Positions 25,934 to 34,556 of a stretch of 35,011 bases of DNA are shown here, one piece after another (within the stretch, counting starts at the first letter, position 1; the number at the start of each line of letters is the position of its first letter). Origin of the DNA: Flavobacteriales bacterium (GTDB lineage Bacteria > Bacteroidota > Bacteroidia > Flavobacteriales > UBA7430); assembly GCA_002692065.1 (NCBI GenBank), contig NZJX01000006.1:1-35011 (forward strand), in the 5' to 3' direction. Below the pieces are notes generated by a model. That model was given only the letters and a program-made list of their open reading frames with translations, was not told the origin of the DNA and searched no databases. A program made the position numbers and the translations under genes.

Positions 25934-27697
25934 ATGAAAAGAAGGATACAACTTTTACTTGTTTTTTTTGCAATCCTTTCATCTGAATATAATCTTCAAG
26001 CTCAGATGAATGGTAATATTTGGTTTGACGGACTTTATCGTTCGTATTTTACAAGAGATGCACTAAACAACAGTACAACAGATGATACATTATCTCCTAG
26101 AAATACATCAAATGGCTACAATTTATTAGATCTCAATACTCATATAAATCCAATTAAGGATATTGAAATTTTTGCACAGCTCCGAATTCGAAATTCTTTT
26201 GGAAGCTTTTTTGGATCAGCGTCAGGAACACAAATAAATGTGCGACAACTTAAGGCGAGAGGAGTCATAAATAATAAGTTACGTTTTAGTGTTGGTGATC
26301 TTTTTTTAAAGCAATCTAAATTTACTCTTTACAACTATGATGAAGAACTTTCAGGTTTTGAAAATGATATGTTTAAGCCTTATCGTGATATAATTCACTA
26401 TGAAAACTTTTACATAGAAAATAGATGGCGATTACAGGGTATTCAAACTGACTTCTCCTATGAATTTGATAGATTTATAAGGAACTTAAGTTTTGATTTA
26501 TTTGTCACTCGTCCTAGTGGATCTTCTCAAATTAATGAAACTACAGCTTCAAGTGATCTTTTACTTTCAGGAGTTTCTATGGTTTCTGAAATTAATAAAA
26601 GACTAATAGTATCACTAAACTACGTTAACTTATTTGAAGTGCCATCTAGCGGCACGAGCAATATTTCTGTTCGAAATCCAGTTTATGATCTGTCAATTTT
26701 ACACCATCTTAGCAAAGATAAGTATCGGATTGAAAATAAGATCCAAACTGGCTTCTCCAAAAGGTTTTGGCTTCATTCAGAGCTTGCTAATGGAGAATTA
26801 GACACAATATCAAATCACACGAAAGGGATGTTTTTTGAATTAGATAATAAATTTATTAAAAGAGACTCTTCACTATTGTTAACTTTTGGTTATCGCTACG
26901 TAGATCCAAATTTTAGAAGTGCTGGAGCCCAAACTCGTCGGTTAGATTATGCCTCCGGAAATATCAACACTACTTATCCGATATACACTAATATGTCTTT
27001 AATTAGACCACCTTCTGTTTTTGACCTCGTATCTGATGACCAACTGTATAACCAAGACCTATCTAGTGTTTTAATGGTCTTCAATCCTATTTATTCAAAT
27101 ATATTGCCTTTTGGAGACGCCACCCCCAATAGAACAGGGATTTACCTTAAGGCTAAAATAAATAATGAAAAAAATGTATTTCTTTCTAAAATTAATTCAG
27201 GATTTTTTAAAGAAGTAATAGGTCAAGGTGCTTCAGAAAAAAGAAATTTTGCCTTAATTAAAGGTTTTTTCAAAATTAATTTTCATCGATGGTTAAATTG
27301 GAAAAAAGAATTAAGTGTTTCTACTTCATCTGAAAGTGAATTTACTAAAAGAGGTGGTGAAGCTGTTTCTTCATTAAATTTATTTAGTCACCAAATGAAT
27401 ACATCAGTAAATGCAGAGTTAACCAAAAATCTTTTCATTCAAGCATCCTATAAGCTTTTTAATGCAAATGGTAATGAATTTTTAACTCAGCGAGATGATT
27501 ATGGGAATATTACTTATTTTGCATCAACAGAGATAGACCAAAAAGATCATATTCTATCACTAGGAATGTTGTATAAATTTAGAAAAAATGCTTATGCGTC
27601 GCTAAATTATAATTGGTGGGGTACTGAATTTACTGATCAACCGAATTTAGATTACAAATATAATAGACTAATATTAATTTTATCTGTGGAGTTATGA
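25934..27697 (+). CDS. Outer-membrane beta-barrel protein of unknown family (second of pair)
   Basis: A 587-residue product with a signal peptide (MKRRIQLLLVFFAIL..., cut near LQAQ at about residue 24). It begins GNIWFDGLYRSYFTRD, followed by NLLDLNTHINPIKDIEIFAQLRIRNSFGSFFGS, a pattern of amphipathic strands seen in porin-like barrels, and ends YNRLILILSVEL. No TonB box or plug is seen. I cannot name the family. It starts 3 bases after the preceding barrel gene, and its TGA overlaps the ATG of the following lipoprotein gene (ATGA), so production is probably coupled. Both barrels may form one outer-membrane complex with the lipoproteins; this is inference from gene order. Confidence 0.75.
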   Translation: MKRRIQLLLVFFAILSSEYNLQAQMNGNIWFDGLYRSYFTRDALNNSTTDDTLSPRNTSNGYNLLDLNTHINPIKDIEIFAQLRIRNSFGSFFGSASGTQINVRQLKARGVINNKLRFSVGDLFLKQSKFTLYNYDEELSGFENDMFKPYRDIIHYENFYIENRWRLQGIQTDFSYEFDRFIRNLSFDLFVTRPSGSSQINETTASSDLLLSGVSMVSEINKRLIVSLNYVNLFEVPSSGTSNISVRNPVYDLSILHHLSKDKYRIENKIQTGFSKRFWLHSELANGELDTISNHTKGMFFELDNKFIKRDSSLLLTFGYRYVDPNFRSAGAQTRRLDYASGNINTTYPIYTNMSLIRPPSVFDLVSDDQLYNQDLSSVLMVFNPIYSNILPFGDATPNRTGIYLKAKINNEKNVFLSKINSGFFKEVIGQGASEKRNFALIKGFFKINFHRWLNWKKELSVSTSSESEFTKRGGEAVSSLNLFSHQMNTSVNAELTKNLFIQASYKLFNANGNEFLTQRDDYGNITYFASTEIDQKDHILSLGMLYKFRKNAYASLNYNWWGTEFTDQPNLDYKYNRLILILSVEL

Positions 27698-28743
27698 AAA
27701 TTAAAATAAAACTTATTACTTTTTACAGCTTACTATTCTTTGTACATAGTTGCACAAAAACAGAATTTGAAGGACCATCAATTGCAAATTTATACGGGGA
27801 CTTTGAGTTAATTGAACCACTTATACTTACAAATAAAAATCCAAGTTTTTCAATCAACGAACAAGTTGGTTTTCATTGTGAGTTTAATAAACCAGTTCAA
27901 TGGAAAATTGCTATCTCGGGTCTAAGTTCTTCTGCTTATAAGGAAATTTCGGGTTTTTCTGATCTTATTGACTCAAATACTGTTTTTTGGAATGGCGGGC
28001 CATCACAACTTCCTTTTTTTTCAGAAGAAGTTTGTTCTGTCGAATTGACTATTGAAAATGAAATTGACACCCTAAGAGACGATATCACTATTGTTTCAAC
28101 TAAAACTTATGAAAATGGTATCTGGGTTGAAGATTTTGAAGATGGTCTTCCAGAAGGCAGTCTTATTCACTATGATTCTGATGGTGGAGGTATGACTTTT
28201 TTTGTAGCAAGTGATGACCCATTACTTGGGAATAATTATTTTAAGATGGGTGGTAGAGTTAATTGGGACTGGCCTTTGGGAAATCTTGATATACCTATTA
28301 ATATTGCTAATGCTAGCCAAAGTTCAAACAATTTTTATATTAATATAGGCATACTGTCAGATATCCAAGACTTACATAGTGGTCAATTTATAAATATTTT
28401 AATTTCTGAGGAAAAAGACACTCCATTTAATGATAATCTAAACAATAATGCTTCAGACTTATTTGAATCATCAATGGAGGTATATAAAATGAAGGTCCCT
28501 GTAGATTGGGATGGTTGGCAAATTAAATCGTTTAGGTATTCAGACTTTGAACCTGTATCACCAAATAATACAAATATTAATTTTAATATGAATCCAAATG
28601 ACATTAGGGCAATTAGAATTTCTTGTCAAGCATGCCCCTCATCTGTTGGAAATCCAGTTTGTCCTGAAAATTTTGGAAAAGATGTAAGAACAGATATAGA
28701 TCATATTATTTTCACTACAAATTCTAGCTTATTAGACCAATAA
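27694..28743 (+). CDS. Lipoprotein with possible carbohydrate-binding beta-sandwich
   Basis: A 349-residue lipoprotein: signal ending FFVHSC with the lipid Cys about residue 20, followed by TKTEFEGP. The region from about 25 to 130 looks immunoglobulin-like and is followed by a second beta-rich domain beginning GIWVEDFEDGLPEG, with DSDGGGMTFF and a WDGWQIKSFRYSDF segment reminiscent of jelly-roll carbohydrate-binding modules. Four cysteines lie close together near the C-terminus (SCQACPSSVGNPVCPENF plus neighbours). No SusD-type helical repeats are present. I do not recognise the family. The start overlaps the stop of the second barrel gene by 4 bases and its stop overlaps the next start by 1 base. 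A surface glycan-binding role is plausible. Confidence 0.7.
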   Translation: MKIKIKLITFYSLLFFVHSCTKTEFEGPSIANLYGDFELIEPLILTNKNPSFSINEQVGFHCEFNKPVQWKIAISGLSSSAYKEISGFSDLIDSNTVFWNGGPSQLPFFSEEVCSVELTIENEIDTLRDDITIVSTKTYENGIWVEDFEDGLPEGSLIHYDSDGGGMTFFVASDDPLLGNNYFKMGGRVNWDWPLGNLDIPINIANASQSSNNFYINIGILSDIQDLHSGQFINILISEEKDTPFNDNLNNNASDLFESSMEVYKMKVPVDWDGWQIKSFRYSDFEPVSPNNTNINFNMNPNDIRAIRISCQACPSSVGNPVCPENFGKDVRTDIDHIIFTTNSSLLDQ

Positions 28744-29918
28744 TGAAATTGAATATACAAATAATTATAGGATTTTTTATTTTTTGCAGCCTCTCCTGCG
28801 GTTCTATGCGTGAGGTTAGTATTTATGAACCTTCTAGATCTATTTCAGCATTTGATCAATTTCCCTATAAAACACTCTTTACAAATTCTAGTGAAAATGG
28901 ATTATGGGGCGTAAAAAATAATAATTGTAAGGAAGTATATTTTGATACTAATAATAGCTTCATTGGAAAAGACCATCTTCATATAAAGTGGGATGCATCA
29001 AAATGTAATTATATTGGAATGGGGCTGAAATGGAGTAATTACAAACCTAAAAATCTGATACCTATTATAGAATCGACCGCAATAGAACTTCGTGTTCGTA
29101 TTGATTCGGGTTCTATTTCAAATACACCTATGTTTTTTATATTATTAGATTACGGAGGTAATCAATGTAGGGCAAATATTAACTATTTAGATCTTGAAGG
29201 AGGAAAAATTGATACACAATGGAGACGTATACGCATTCCTCTTCAGGCATTTAATTACGAAAAACGAGGTGTTAATATGAGTAATATAAAAGAGCTTCGT
29301 CTTGAATTTCAAAGAAAGGGAGATCTTCATATAGATAATATTTTAATTGTACCTCATGATCATAATTATCATAAGACAAAGGGTACATTTAAAAAAGTAT
29401 TTAAGTCAAATCCTATTAAGCTTGGAGTTGGCAAAGAATATTGGTGGGGGATTAATACAAAATATTCATCTAGTCTGCAATTTGGCAACTCCTTTAAAAA
29501 CGAAAGTATAGTTGTTGATCTTCCCCAATCTAAAGAATCATCTTGGAATATATTTGGTTTTTCTCCCTATCAATGGTTGCGTATTGATATATCCACTATT
29601 TATAGTACATCAGCTCTAAAGTTTAAGTTAAAAGCAACTCAAATTCCAAAGCTTCAAGCTAATTTTTTTGCTTATACAGGAAAAAAAAGAAGGTTATTTA
29701 AAATATTAAATGAAAGTCATTTTATTGATAAAGGGAATGGCATATATGAAGCCTATCTTCCTTTAAAAGCAATAAAAGGCCATGGAGAATTTAGATGGGA
29801 TGAACTCAAGGAAATCAGATTTAAAATATTAGAGGGGGGACAATTTGAATTAGGGGACTTTCAACTAATTGAATTTCGTGGAAATCCTAAAAAACCTACA
29901 CAATGGAAAGGAATATAA
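28743..29918 (+). CDS. Lipoprotein with two tandem beta-sandwich-like regions
   Basis: A 391-residue lipoprotein: signal with IFCSLSC, lipid Cys about residue 19. The first region (about 40-205) contains HLHIKWDASKCNYIGMG, IELRVRIDSG, WRRIRIPLQAF, IKELRLEFQRKGDLHIDNILIV, the strand order of galactose-binding-like/CBM11-type folds that end in an IDNI strand. A second region (about 225-391) shows SWNIFGFSPYQWLRIDIS, LKFKLKATQIP, FRWDELKEIRFKILEGG and ends with a corresponding strand FELGDFQLIEF. Such proteins often bind polysaccharide next to a catalytic partner; here the glycosidase gene starts 16 bases before its stop. No catalytic residues are evident. Family assignment is by pattern only. 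Confidence 0.68.
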   Translation: MKLNIQIIIGFFIFCSLSCGSMREVSIYEPSRSISAFDQFPYKTLFTNSSENGLWGVKNNNCKEVYFDTNNSFIGKDHLHIKWDASKCNYIGMGLKWSNYKPKNLIPIIESTAIELRVRIDSGSISNTPMFFILLDYGGNQCRANINYLDLEGGKIDTQWRRIRIPLQAFNYEKRGVNMSNIKELRLEFQRKGDLHIDNILIVPHDHNYHKTKGTFKKVFKSNPIKLGVGKEYWWGINTKYSSSLQFGNSFKNESIVVDLPQSKESSWNIFGFSPYQWLRIDISTIYSTSALKFKLKATQIPKLQANFFAYTGKKRRLFKILNESHFIDKGNGIYEAYLPLKAIKGHGEFRWDELKEIRFKILEGGQFELGDFQLIEFRGNPKKPTQWKGI

Positions 29919-31180
29919 ATATATTTATTTGCCTAGTATTTGTTATGGCATACTCTCTCAACACCTATTCACAGGTAAATAAAGTTCAAGTGATTAAGAA
30001 TGCTTTAGGTAATTTTGAATTACAAAGAAATGGAAAGCCATACTACATTAAAGGTGCAGGTGCTAAAGCTCATTTTGATCTATTAGCCCAGTCAGGAGCT
30101 AACTCAATTAGAGTTTGGAGTACTAGTAATAATGCATTATTAGATTCTGCTTATAATCACAACTTTACCGTCTCACTAGGTTTATATGTAAGACCTGAAA
30201 GAAGCGGTATGGATTATAATGATGAATATGCAGTTAAAGGTCAAATCGAATATCTTAAAAATGAAGTCTTGAGATACAAGGATCACCCAGCTCTATTGGT
30301 CTGGGGTATTGGTAATGAGGTTGATTTGAGATATAGTAATTTTAAAGTTTGGGAAACCATTGAGATCATAGCAAAATTCATAAAGGAGGTAGACCCTTAT
30401 CATCCCACTATGACAGTAATTGCTGGGGTAGATCCGTCTAAGGCATTTTATATAAAAAAAAATTGCCCAAGTATTGATATATTGGGGCTTAATGTCTATG
30501 GTTCAATTGAAAATGCAGGAGCTAATTTAAGAAAGTTTAATTGGGAAAAACCTTACATAGTTTCTGAATGGGGAGTAAATGGGCCTTTTGAAGCTCGAAA
30601 AACATCTTGGAATGCGAAGATTGAACCACCAAATGGAGTAAAAGCTGACCAGCGAAAGCGAAGATATCTTGAGATAATTGAAAAAGATAACGAACTTTGC
30701 CTTGGGAGTTATTGTTTTCTTTGGGGACAAAAACAAGAATCAACAGCTACTTGGCATGGAATGTTTTTAAGTAATGGAAATCCAACAGAGGCAGTTGATG
30801 TAATGCAATATTGTTGGACTGGAGAATGGCCAAAATCAAGAGCACCTTCTATTAAAAATATATCATTAGAAAATATAGGATGGAGAAAAGATCACGTCCT
30901 ATCTCCATCTAAACAAGCGACTTTGAGGATAGATTATTTTAAATACAACAACGAACAAGTAACGCTTGAATACATATTATATCCTGAAGCCTTTAGCAAT
31001 AAAATTGGTGGTGATATTCAGTTATCGCCAGATCCCATAAATTTTGAAATTATACAGAAAATTGGTTCGGAGTTAACTTTTATAACTCCAAGTAAAAAAG
31101 GAGCTTATCGTATTTTTGCTTATGTAAAAAATAATAAAGGACAATGCTCTGTTGCTAACATTCCATTCCTAGTAGAATAG
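29903..31180 (+). CDS. Exported clan GH-A glycoside hydrolase (GH2/GH5/GH158-like TIM barrel)
   Basis: A 425-residue secreted retaining glycosidase. Signal peptide ends at NTYSQ (about residue 24). The TIM barrel starts NGKPYYIKGAGAKAHFDLLAQSGANSIRVWS; the acid/base Glu is about residue 139 in VWGIGNEVDL, just before strand 5, and the nucleophile is about residue 222 in YIVSEWGVNG. A WGQKQESTATWHGMF loop follows, and a C-terminal beta domain (about 315-425) completes the protein. The motifs are those of clan GH-A; the overall look is that of short proteins annotated as GH2 TIM-barrel or GH158-like, and I cannot choose a family or linkage without a search. Its start overlaps the upstream lipoprotein gene by 16 bases. 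It ends 4 bases from the stop of a convergent sulfatase gene. Confidence 0.85.
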   Translation: MERNINIFICLVFVMAYSLNTYSQVNKVQVIKNALGNFELQRNGKPYYIKGAGAKAHFDLLAQSGANSIRVWSTSNNALLDSAYNHNFTVSLGLYVRPERSGMDYNDEYAVKGQIEYLKNEVLRYKDHPALLVWGIGNEVDLRYSNFKVWETIEIIAKFIKEVDPYHPTMTVIAGVDPSKAFYIKKNCPSIDILGLNVYGSIENAGANLRKFNWEKPYIVSEWGVNGPFEARKTSWNAKIEPPNGVKADQRKRRYLEIIEKDNELCLGSYCFLWGQKQESTATWHGMFLSNGNPTEAVDVMQYCWTGEWPKSRAPSIKNISLENIGWRKDHVLSPSKQATLRIDYFKYNNEQVTLEYILYPEAFSNKIGGDIQLSPDPINFEIIQKIGSELTFITPSKKGAYRIFAYVKNNKGQCSVANIPFLVE

Positions 31181-31184
31181 TTAG

Positions 31185-32765
31185 TTAGTTGTTAAATAGT
31201 TGAATAAGTGTTTTATAACCAGGTCTAAAGAGAAGCACCTCGAAATCTTTTTTAGGTTTAATTATTTCGTTTGCTTTATAAATATTCCAACCTGATTCAT
31301 TCCTATTTCGCCAACCTACCGAGGTATATAGATTATTAGATTCAATTATATAACCTAAATCTTTCATAATAAGTTTTGGTAAGTTGAGTTTTGGTATAGA
31401 TATGGAACTGGTAAACATGGAATCTAGCATTGCTAATTCGCTCATGTTACCAAAATCAGACTCTTCCATCCATTTAAATAAATGATATTTTAATGTATTA
31501 TAAATTTCTTCATATTTGGGATTATGGATTAGGTTGTTTAATTCAAAGAAGTCTTTTGAAACTTCATAAAGTTCAAAACGATCTTTATGTTTCAAGAACC
31601 AATTTGAAAAGTAAGAATTTAGTTCTTGCTTTTTCATAAGAGAATCAAGTACTTGCATCGTTTTCATTTGTCGACGGTATATAATCGGTTTATATATGGT
31701 AGTTGAGGTATCTCCATTATAAATTAGTTTAAAATTACTATCACGAATACTTCTTCGCATATCAACCCCACTATCAAACCTGTCTGTAGCTCCATAGACA
31801 TACTTACGTTGGTCTTTTTTAAAGAAAGAAACACCTTCAAACGGTAATTCTCTTTCAATATTTGCTGCGTCAAGTAAAGTTGGAGCAAAATCAACAAAGC
31901 TAATCAGTTGAAAATTCTTTCCTCTATTAGTCTCATCAATCCATTTAACTATCATTGGAACATTAAGACCAGTTTCATAAATTGATCGTTTATATCTGGG
32001 GAAGGGGCCACCGTGGTCGCTAAAGAAAAATATAATAGTGTTTTTATACAAGTTGTCCGCTTTTAGCTGGTTTAAAATTGCACCAATTTTTTCATCCAGT
32101 TTTTCTATATTTTTATAGTTAGTTAGTATATCCCTTTTAATTTCATCGTCATCAGGAAAAATTTTTGGAGTTAGAATATTTTCTAATTCTTTTTTTGAAT
32201 ATGAAGTTTTATTCCTCCAGATATTAGACTCATGCGTTACATTGAAATTAAAGACCGAAAAAAAAGGTTGACCTTCTTGTTTATTTCTCCAATGTGCTTC
32301 TTGACTACTTTCGTCCCAGGCTAACGGAGATGCTTTCATATTATAATCTTCTTTTGAATTATTAGTACAATAATAGCCTTTTGCTCTAAGATCTTCTGTG
32401 AAGAAACGAATTGGTTTTTTTGGTTTAGCACTATAATATGGTAGAGAGTTATGAGGATTAATTGCACTATTTTCTTTCGATTTTTTATAAGCTCGCATAT
32501 GTTGTGTACCAATTGATGTAGGATACATTCCTGTAATTAGACAACTTCGACTTGGGGCACAGACAGGAGAAGGTGTGTAACAATTTTGATACACCAATCC
32601 ATCTTTAGCCAGCTGATTTATGTTTGGAGTATTTGCACTTGAATCACCATACATTGGAAAAAATAAGGATTGATCTTCACAAACTAGCCATAAAAAATTT
32701 GGTGATCCTTGTCCAAAAGAAAAAGTGGATATACTCAAAAATAGATAAAATAGACTCGTTTTCAA
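31185..32765 (-). CDS. S1-family sulfatase, S1_8-like (sulfamidase-like)
   Basis: About 526 residues. I chose the TTG at 32765, which gives a normal signal peptide (MKTSLFYLFLSISTFSFGQ); the more distant TTG at 32789 adds eight residues of poor signal character and lies inside a -7-like element. The mature enzyme starts NFLWLVCEDQSLFFPMYG, where the usual DD is ED as in heparan-N-sulfatase-like members; the formylglycine-forming Cys is about residue 69 in PVCAPSR, and the second metal site is FFFSDHGGPFPRYKRSIYETGLNVPMIV. It has no lipobox, so it should be soluble in the periplasm or secreted. It is divergent from another sulfatase gene and convergent with the clan GH-A glycosidase gene. Substrate position is uncertain. 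Confidence 0.9.
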   Translation of the reverse strand: MKTSLFYLFLSISTFSFGQGSPNFLWLVCEDQSLFFPMYGDSSANTPNINQLAKDGLVYQNCYTPSPVCAPSRSCLITGMYPTSIGTQHMRAYKKSKENSAINPHNSLPYYSAKPKKPIRFFTEDLRAKGYYCTNNSKEDYNMKASPLAWDESSQEAHWRNKQEGQPFFSVFNFNVTHESNIWRNKTSYSKKELENILTPKIFPDDDEIKRDILTNYKNIEKLDEKIGAILNQLKADNLYKNTIIFFFSDHGGPFPRYKRSIYETGLNVPMIVKWIDETNRGKNFQLISFVDFAPTLLDAANIERELPFEGVSFFKKDQRKYVYGATDRFDSGVDMRRSIRDSNFKLIYNGDTSTTIYKPIIYRRQMKTMQVLDSLMKKQELNSYFSNWFLKHKDRFELYEVSKDFFELNNLIHNPKYEEIYNTLKYHLFKWMEESDFGNMSELAMLDSMFTSSISIPKLNLPKLIMKDLGYIIESNNLYTSVGWRNRNESGWNIYKANEIIKPKKDFEVLLFRPGYKTLIQLFNN

Positions 32766-32786
32766 GTTGTGTAGTTTATAAATAGT

Positions 32787-32794
32787 CAAATTTA
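32787..32794 (-). promoter_or_regulatory. Possible -7 promoter element for the minus-strand sulfatase gene
   Basis: The minus strand reads TAAATTTG, matching TAnnTTTG, and would start transcription near 32780, about 15 bases upstream of the TTG at 32765. No good -33 element is visible. If real, it excludes the longer start at 32789. Confidence 0.38.
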
Positions 32795-32914
32795 ATTAAA
32801 TTAATTATTTTAGTATCTTTAAAAACTTAAGATAATAAATTAGGTCTGAAAGTTATCTAGTTTAGGCTTTTTTATTCAGCCCTAAGAAGTATTTATCTGA
32901 TTAATAATTTTAAT

Positions 32915-34516
32915 ATGAAGTCTAACAATTTTTTCAGTTTGTTCAACATTATTAGTCTTTTTCTAATCTCGCTTTGTGCATGCAATTCAACTAAAGAAAA
33001 ATTTCAAGAAAATAAACCGCTAAATATCATTTATATTATGGCTGATGACCATGCTTATCAGGCTATTAGTGCATATGAATCTGAAATTAGTAAACTTGCG
33101 CCAACTCCTAATATAGATCGTATCGCAAAGGAAGGAGCTCGAATGGACGCTGTTTACTGTACAAATTCTATATGTGGACCCAGTAGGTCCTCCATATTAA
33201 CAGGTAAATTTTCACATGTCAATGGATTTTATAAAAACGTTGATGGAGGAGATTTCAATGGGGAGCAGCTAACATTTCCAAAAGTTTTTCAAAAAAACGG
33301 CTATCAAACTGCAGTAATTGGGAAATGGCATTTAGGAACTAAGCCTACTGGGTTTGACTATTCTAAAGTTCTAATAAATCAAGGTGGACAGGGAACTTAT
33401 TTTAATCCCCAATTTTGTATAAATGGAAAAGATACTGTGACAGAAACAAAACTGCATTTAACAAAAGTAATAGAAAATGATTGTTTAGATTGGTTATCAA
33501 ATAGAGATACTACTAAGCCTTTTATGCTGTTGTATCAATTTAAAGCTCCTCACAGAGATTGGAGGCCAGACTCAATGTATCATGATTTGTTTAATAATTT
33601 TGATTTTCCACTTCCAGAGACCTTTAACGATAATTATGAGGGAAGAATTGCAGCTAGTGAAAATATGATGGAAATTGGAAGGCACCTTAACAGAAGAGAT
33701 ATGAAGCAAATACCTCCTAAGGGATTGTCAAGAAGAGATTCATTACGTTGGCTTGCCTATGGAGATAAGGGGCAATATTGGTCACCAAATGATACATTAA
33801 AAGGAGATGCTTTAAAATACTGGAAATTTCAAACTTATATAAAAGATTATCTAAGATGTGTTGCTGGAGTTGATCGGGCAGTTGGAAGTGTTTTAGATTA
33901 TTTAGATGAAAATGGATTAAGTGAAAACACGATTGTAGTTTATACCTCTGACCAAGGGTTTTATCTTGGAGAGCATGGATGGTTTGATAAAAGATGGATG
34001 TATGAAGAATCTTTTAAGATGCCTTTCTTGATTAAAAATCCAAGAGTTATTAAAGCTGGAACCACCTCAGATGCAATGTTAATGAATGTTGATTTCGCTC
34101 CCACTCTTCTTGATATGGCCGGTATAGAAATTCCTGGGGAAATGCAGGGAAAAAGCTTCAAAGAGGTATTTGGTGGTAATCAAAAAAATAAAAGAAAATC
34201 AGTCTATTATCATTATTATGAGTATCCTATTTGGCATAAAGTACAACCACATTATGGGGTAAAAACTAATAGATACAAATTAATGTATTTCTATTATACA
34301 ATGGATGAGTGGGAATTATATGATTTAAAAACAGACCCAAATGAAATGAATAATATATATTCTGACGCGCCTCAAGATTTGATTGATAGCTTGAAAAAAG
34401 AACTTGAAGCACTCAGAAAAGAATACAAAGACGATGATTCACTTGAACAAATGAGAAGGATGACAGATACTGTTATCAAAAGAGTTTATAATGAGCCAAA
34501 CAAGATTATGAAATAA
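32915..34516 (+). CDS. S1-family sulfatase, N-acetylglucosamine-6-sulfatase-like (S1_11-like)
   Basis: A 533-residue exported lipoprotein sulfatase: signal with lipobox LCAC, lipid Cys about residue 23. The metal-binding DD is in IIYIMADDHAYQAIS (about 44-45), the formylglycine-forming Cys about 87 in SICGPSR, then GKWHLGTKPTGFDY, FKAPHRDWRPD, YTSDQGFYLGEHGWFDKRWMYEESFKMPFLI and a C-terminal region YHYYEYPIWHKVQPHYGVKTNRYKL. The HRDW and GEHGWFDKRWMYEES segments resemble members of subfamily S1_11, which act on 6-O-sulfated GlcNAc; the true substrate may be another sugar. ATG start at 32915, divergent from the S1_8-like gene with 149 bases between the starts. The last gene in the window begins 40 bases after its stop. 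Confidence 0.92.
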   Translation: MKSNNFFSLFNIISLFLISLCACNSTKEKFQENKPLNIIYIMADDHAYQAISAYESEISKLAPTPNIDRIAKEGARMDAVYCTNSICGPSRSSILTGKFSHVNGFYKNVDGGDFNGEQLTFPKVFQKNGYQTAVIGKWHLGTKPTGFDYSKVLINQGGQGTYFNPQFCINGKDTVTETKLHLTKVIENDCLDWLSNRDTTKPFMLLYQFKAPHRDWRPDSMYHDLFNNFDFPLPETFNDNYEGRIAASENMMEIGRHLNRRDMKQIPPKGLSRRDSLRWLAYGDKGQYWSPNDTLKGDALKYWKFQTYIKDYLRCVAGVDRAVGSVLDYLDENGLSENTIVVYTSDQGFYLGEHGWFDKRWMYEESFKMPFLIKNPRVIKAGTTSDAMLMNVDFAPTLLDMAGIEIPGEMQGKSFKEVFGGNQKNKRKSVYYHYYEYPIWHKVQPHYGVKTNRYKLMYFYYTMDEWELYDLKTDPNEMNNIYSDAPQDLIDSLKKELEALRKEYKDDDSLEQMRRMTDTVIKRVYNEPNKIMK

Positions 34517-34556
34517 TTTCACAAATTTTAAAAATCAGATATTCAAATATTACATT

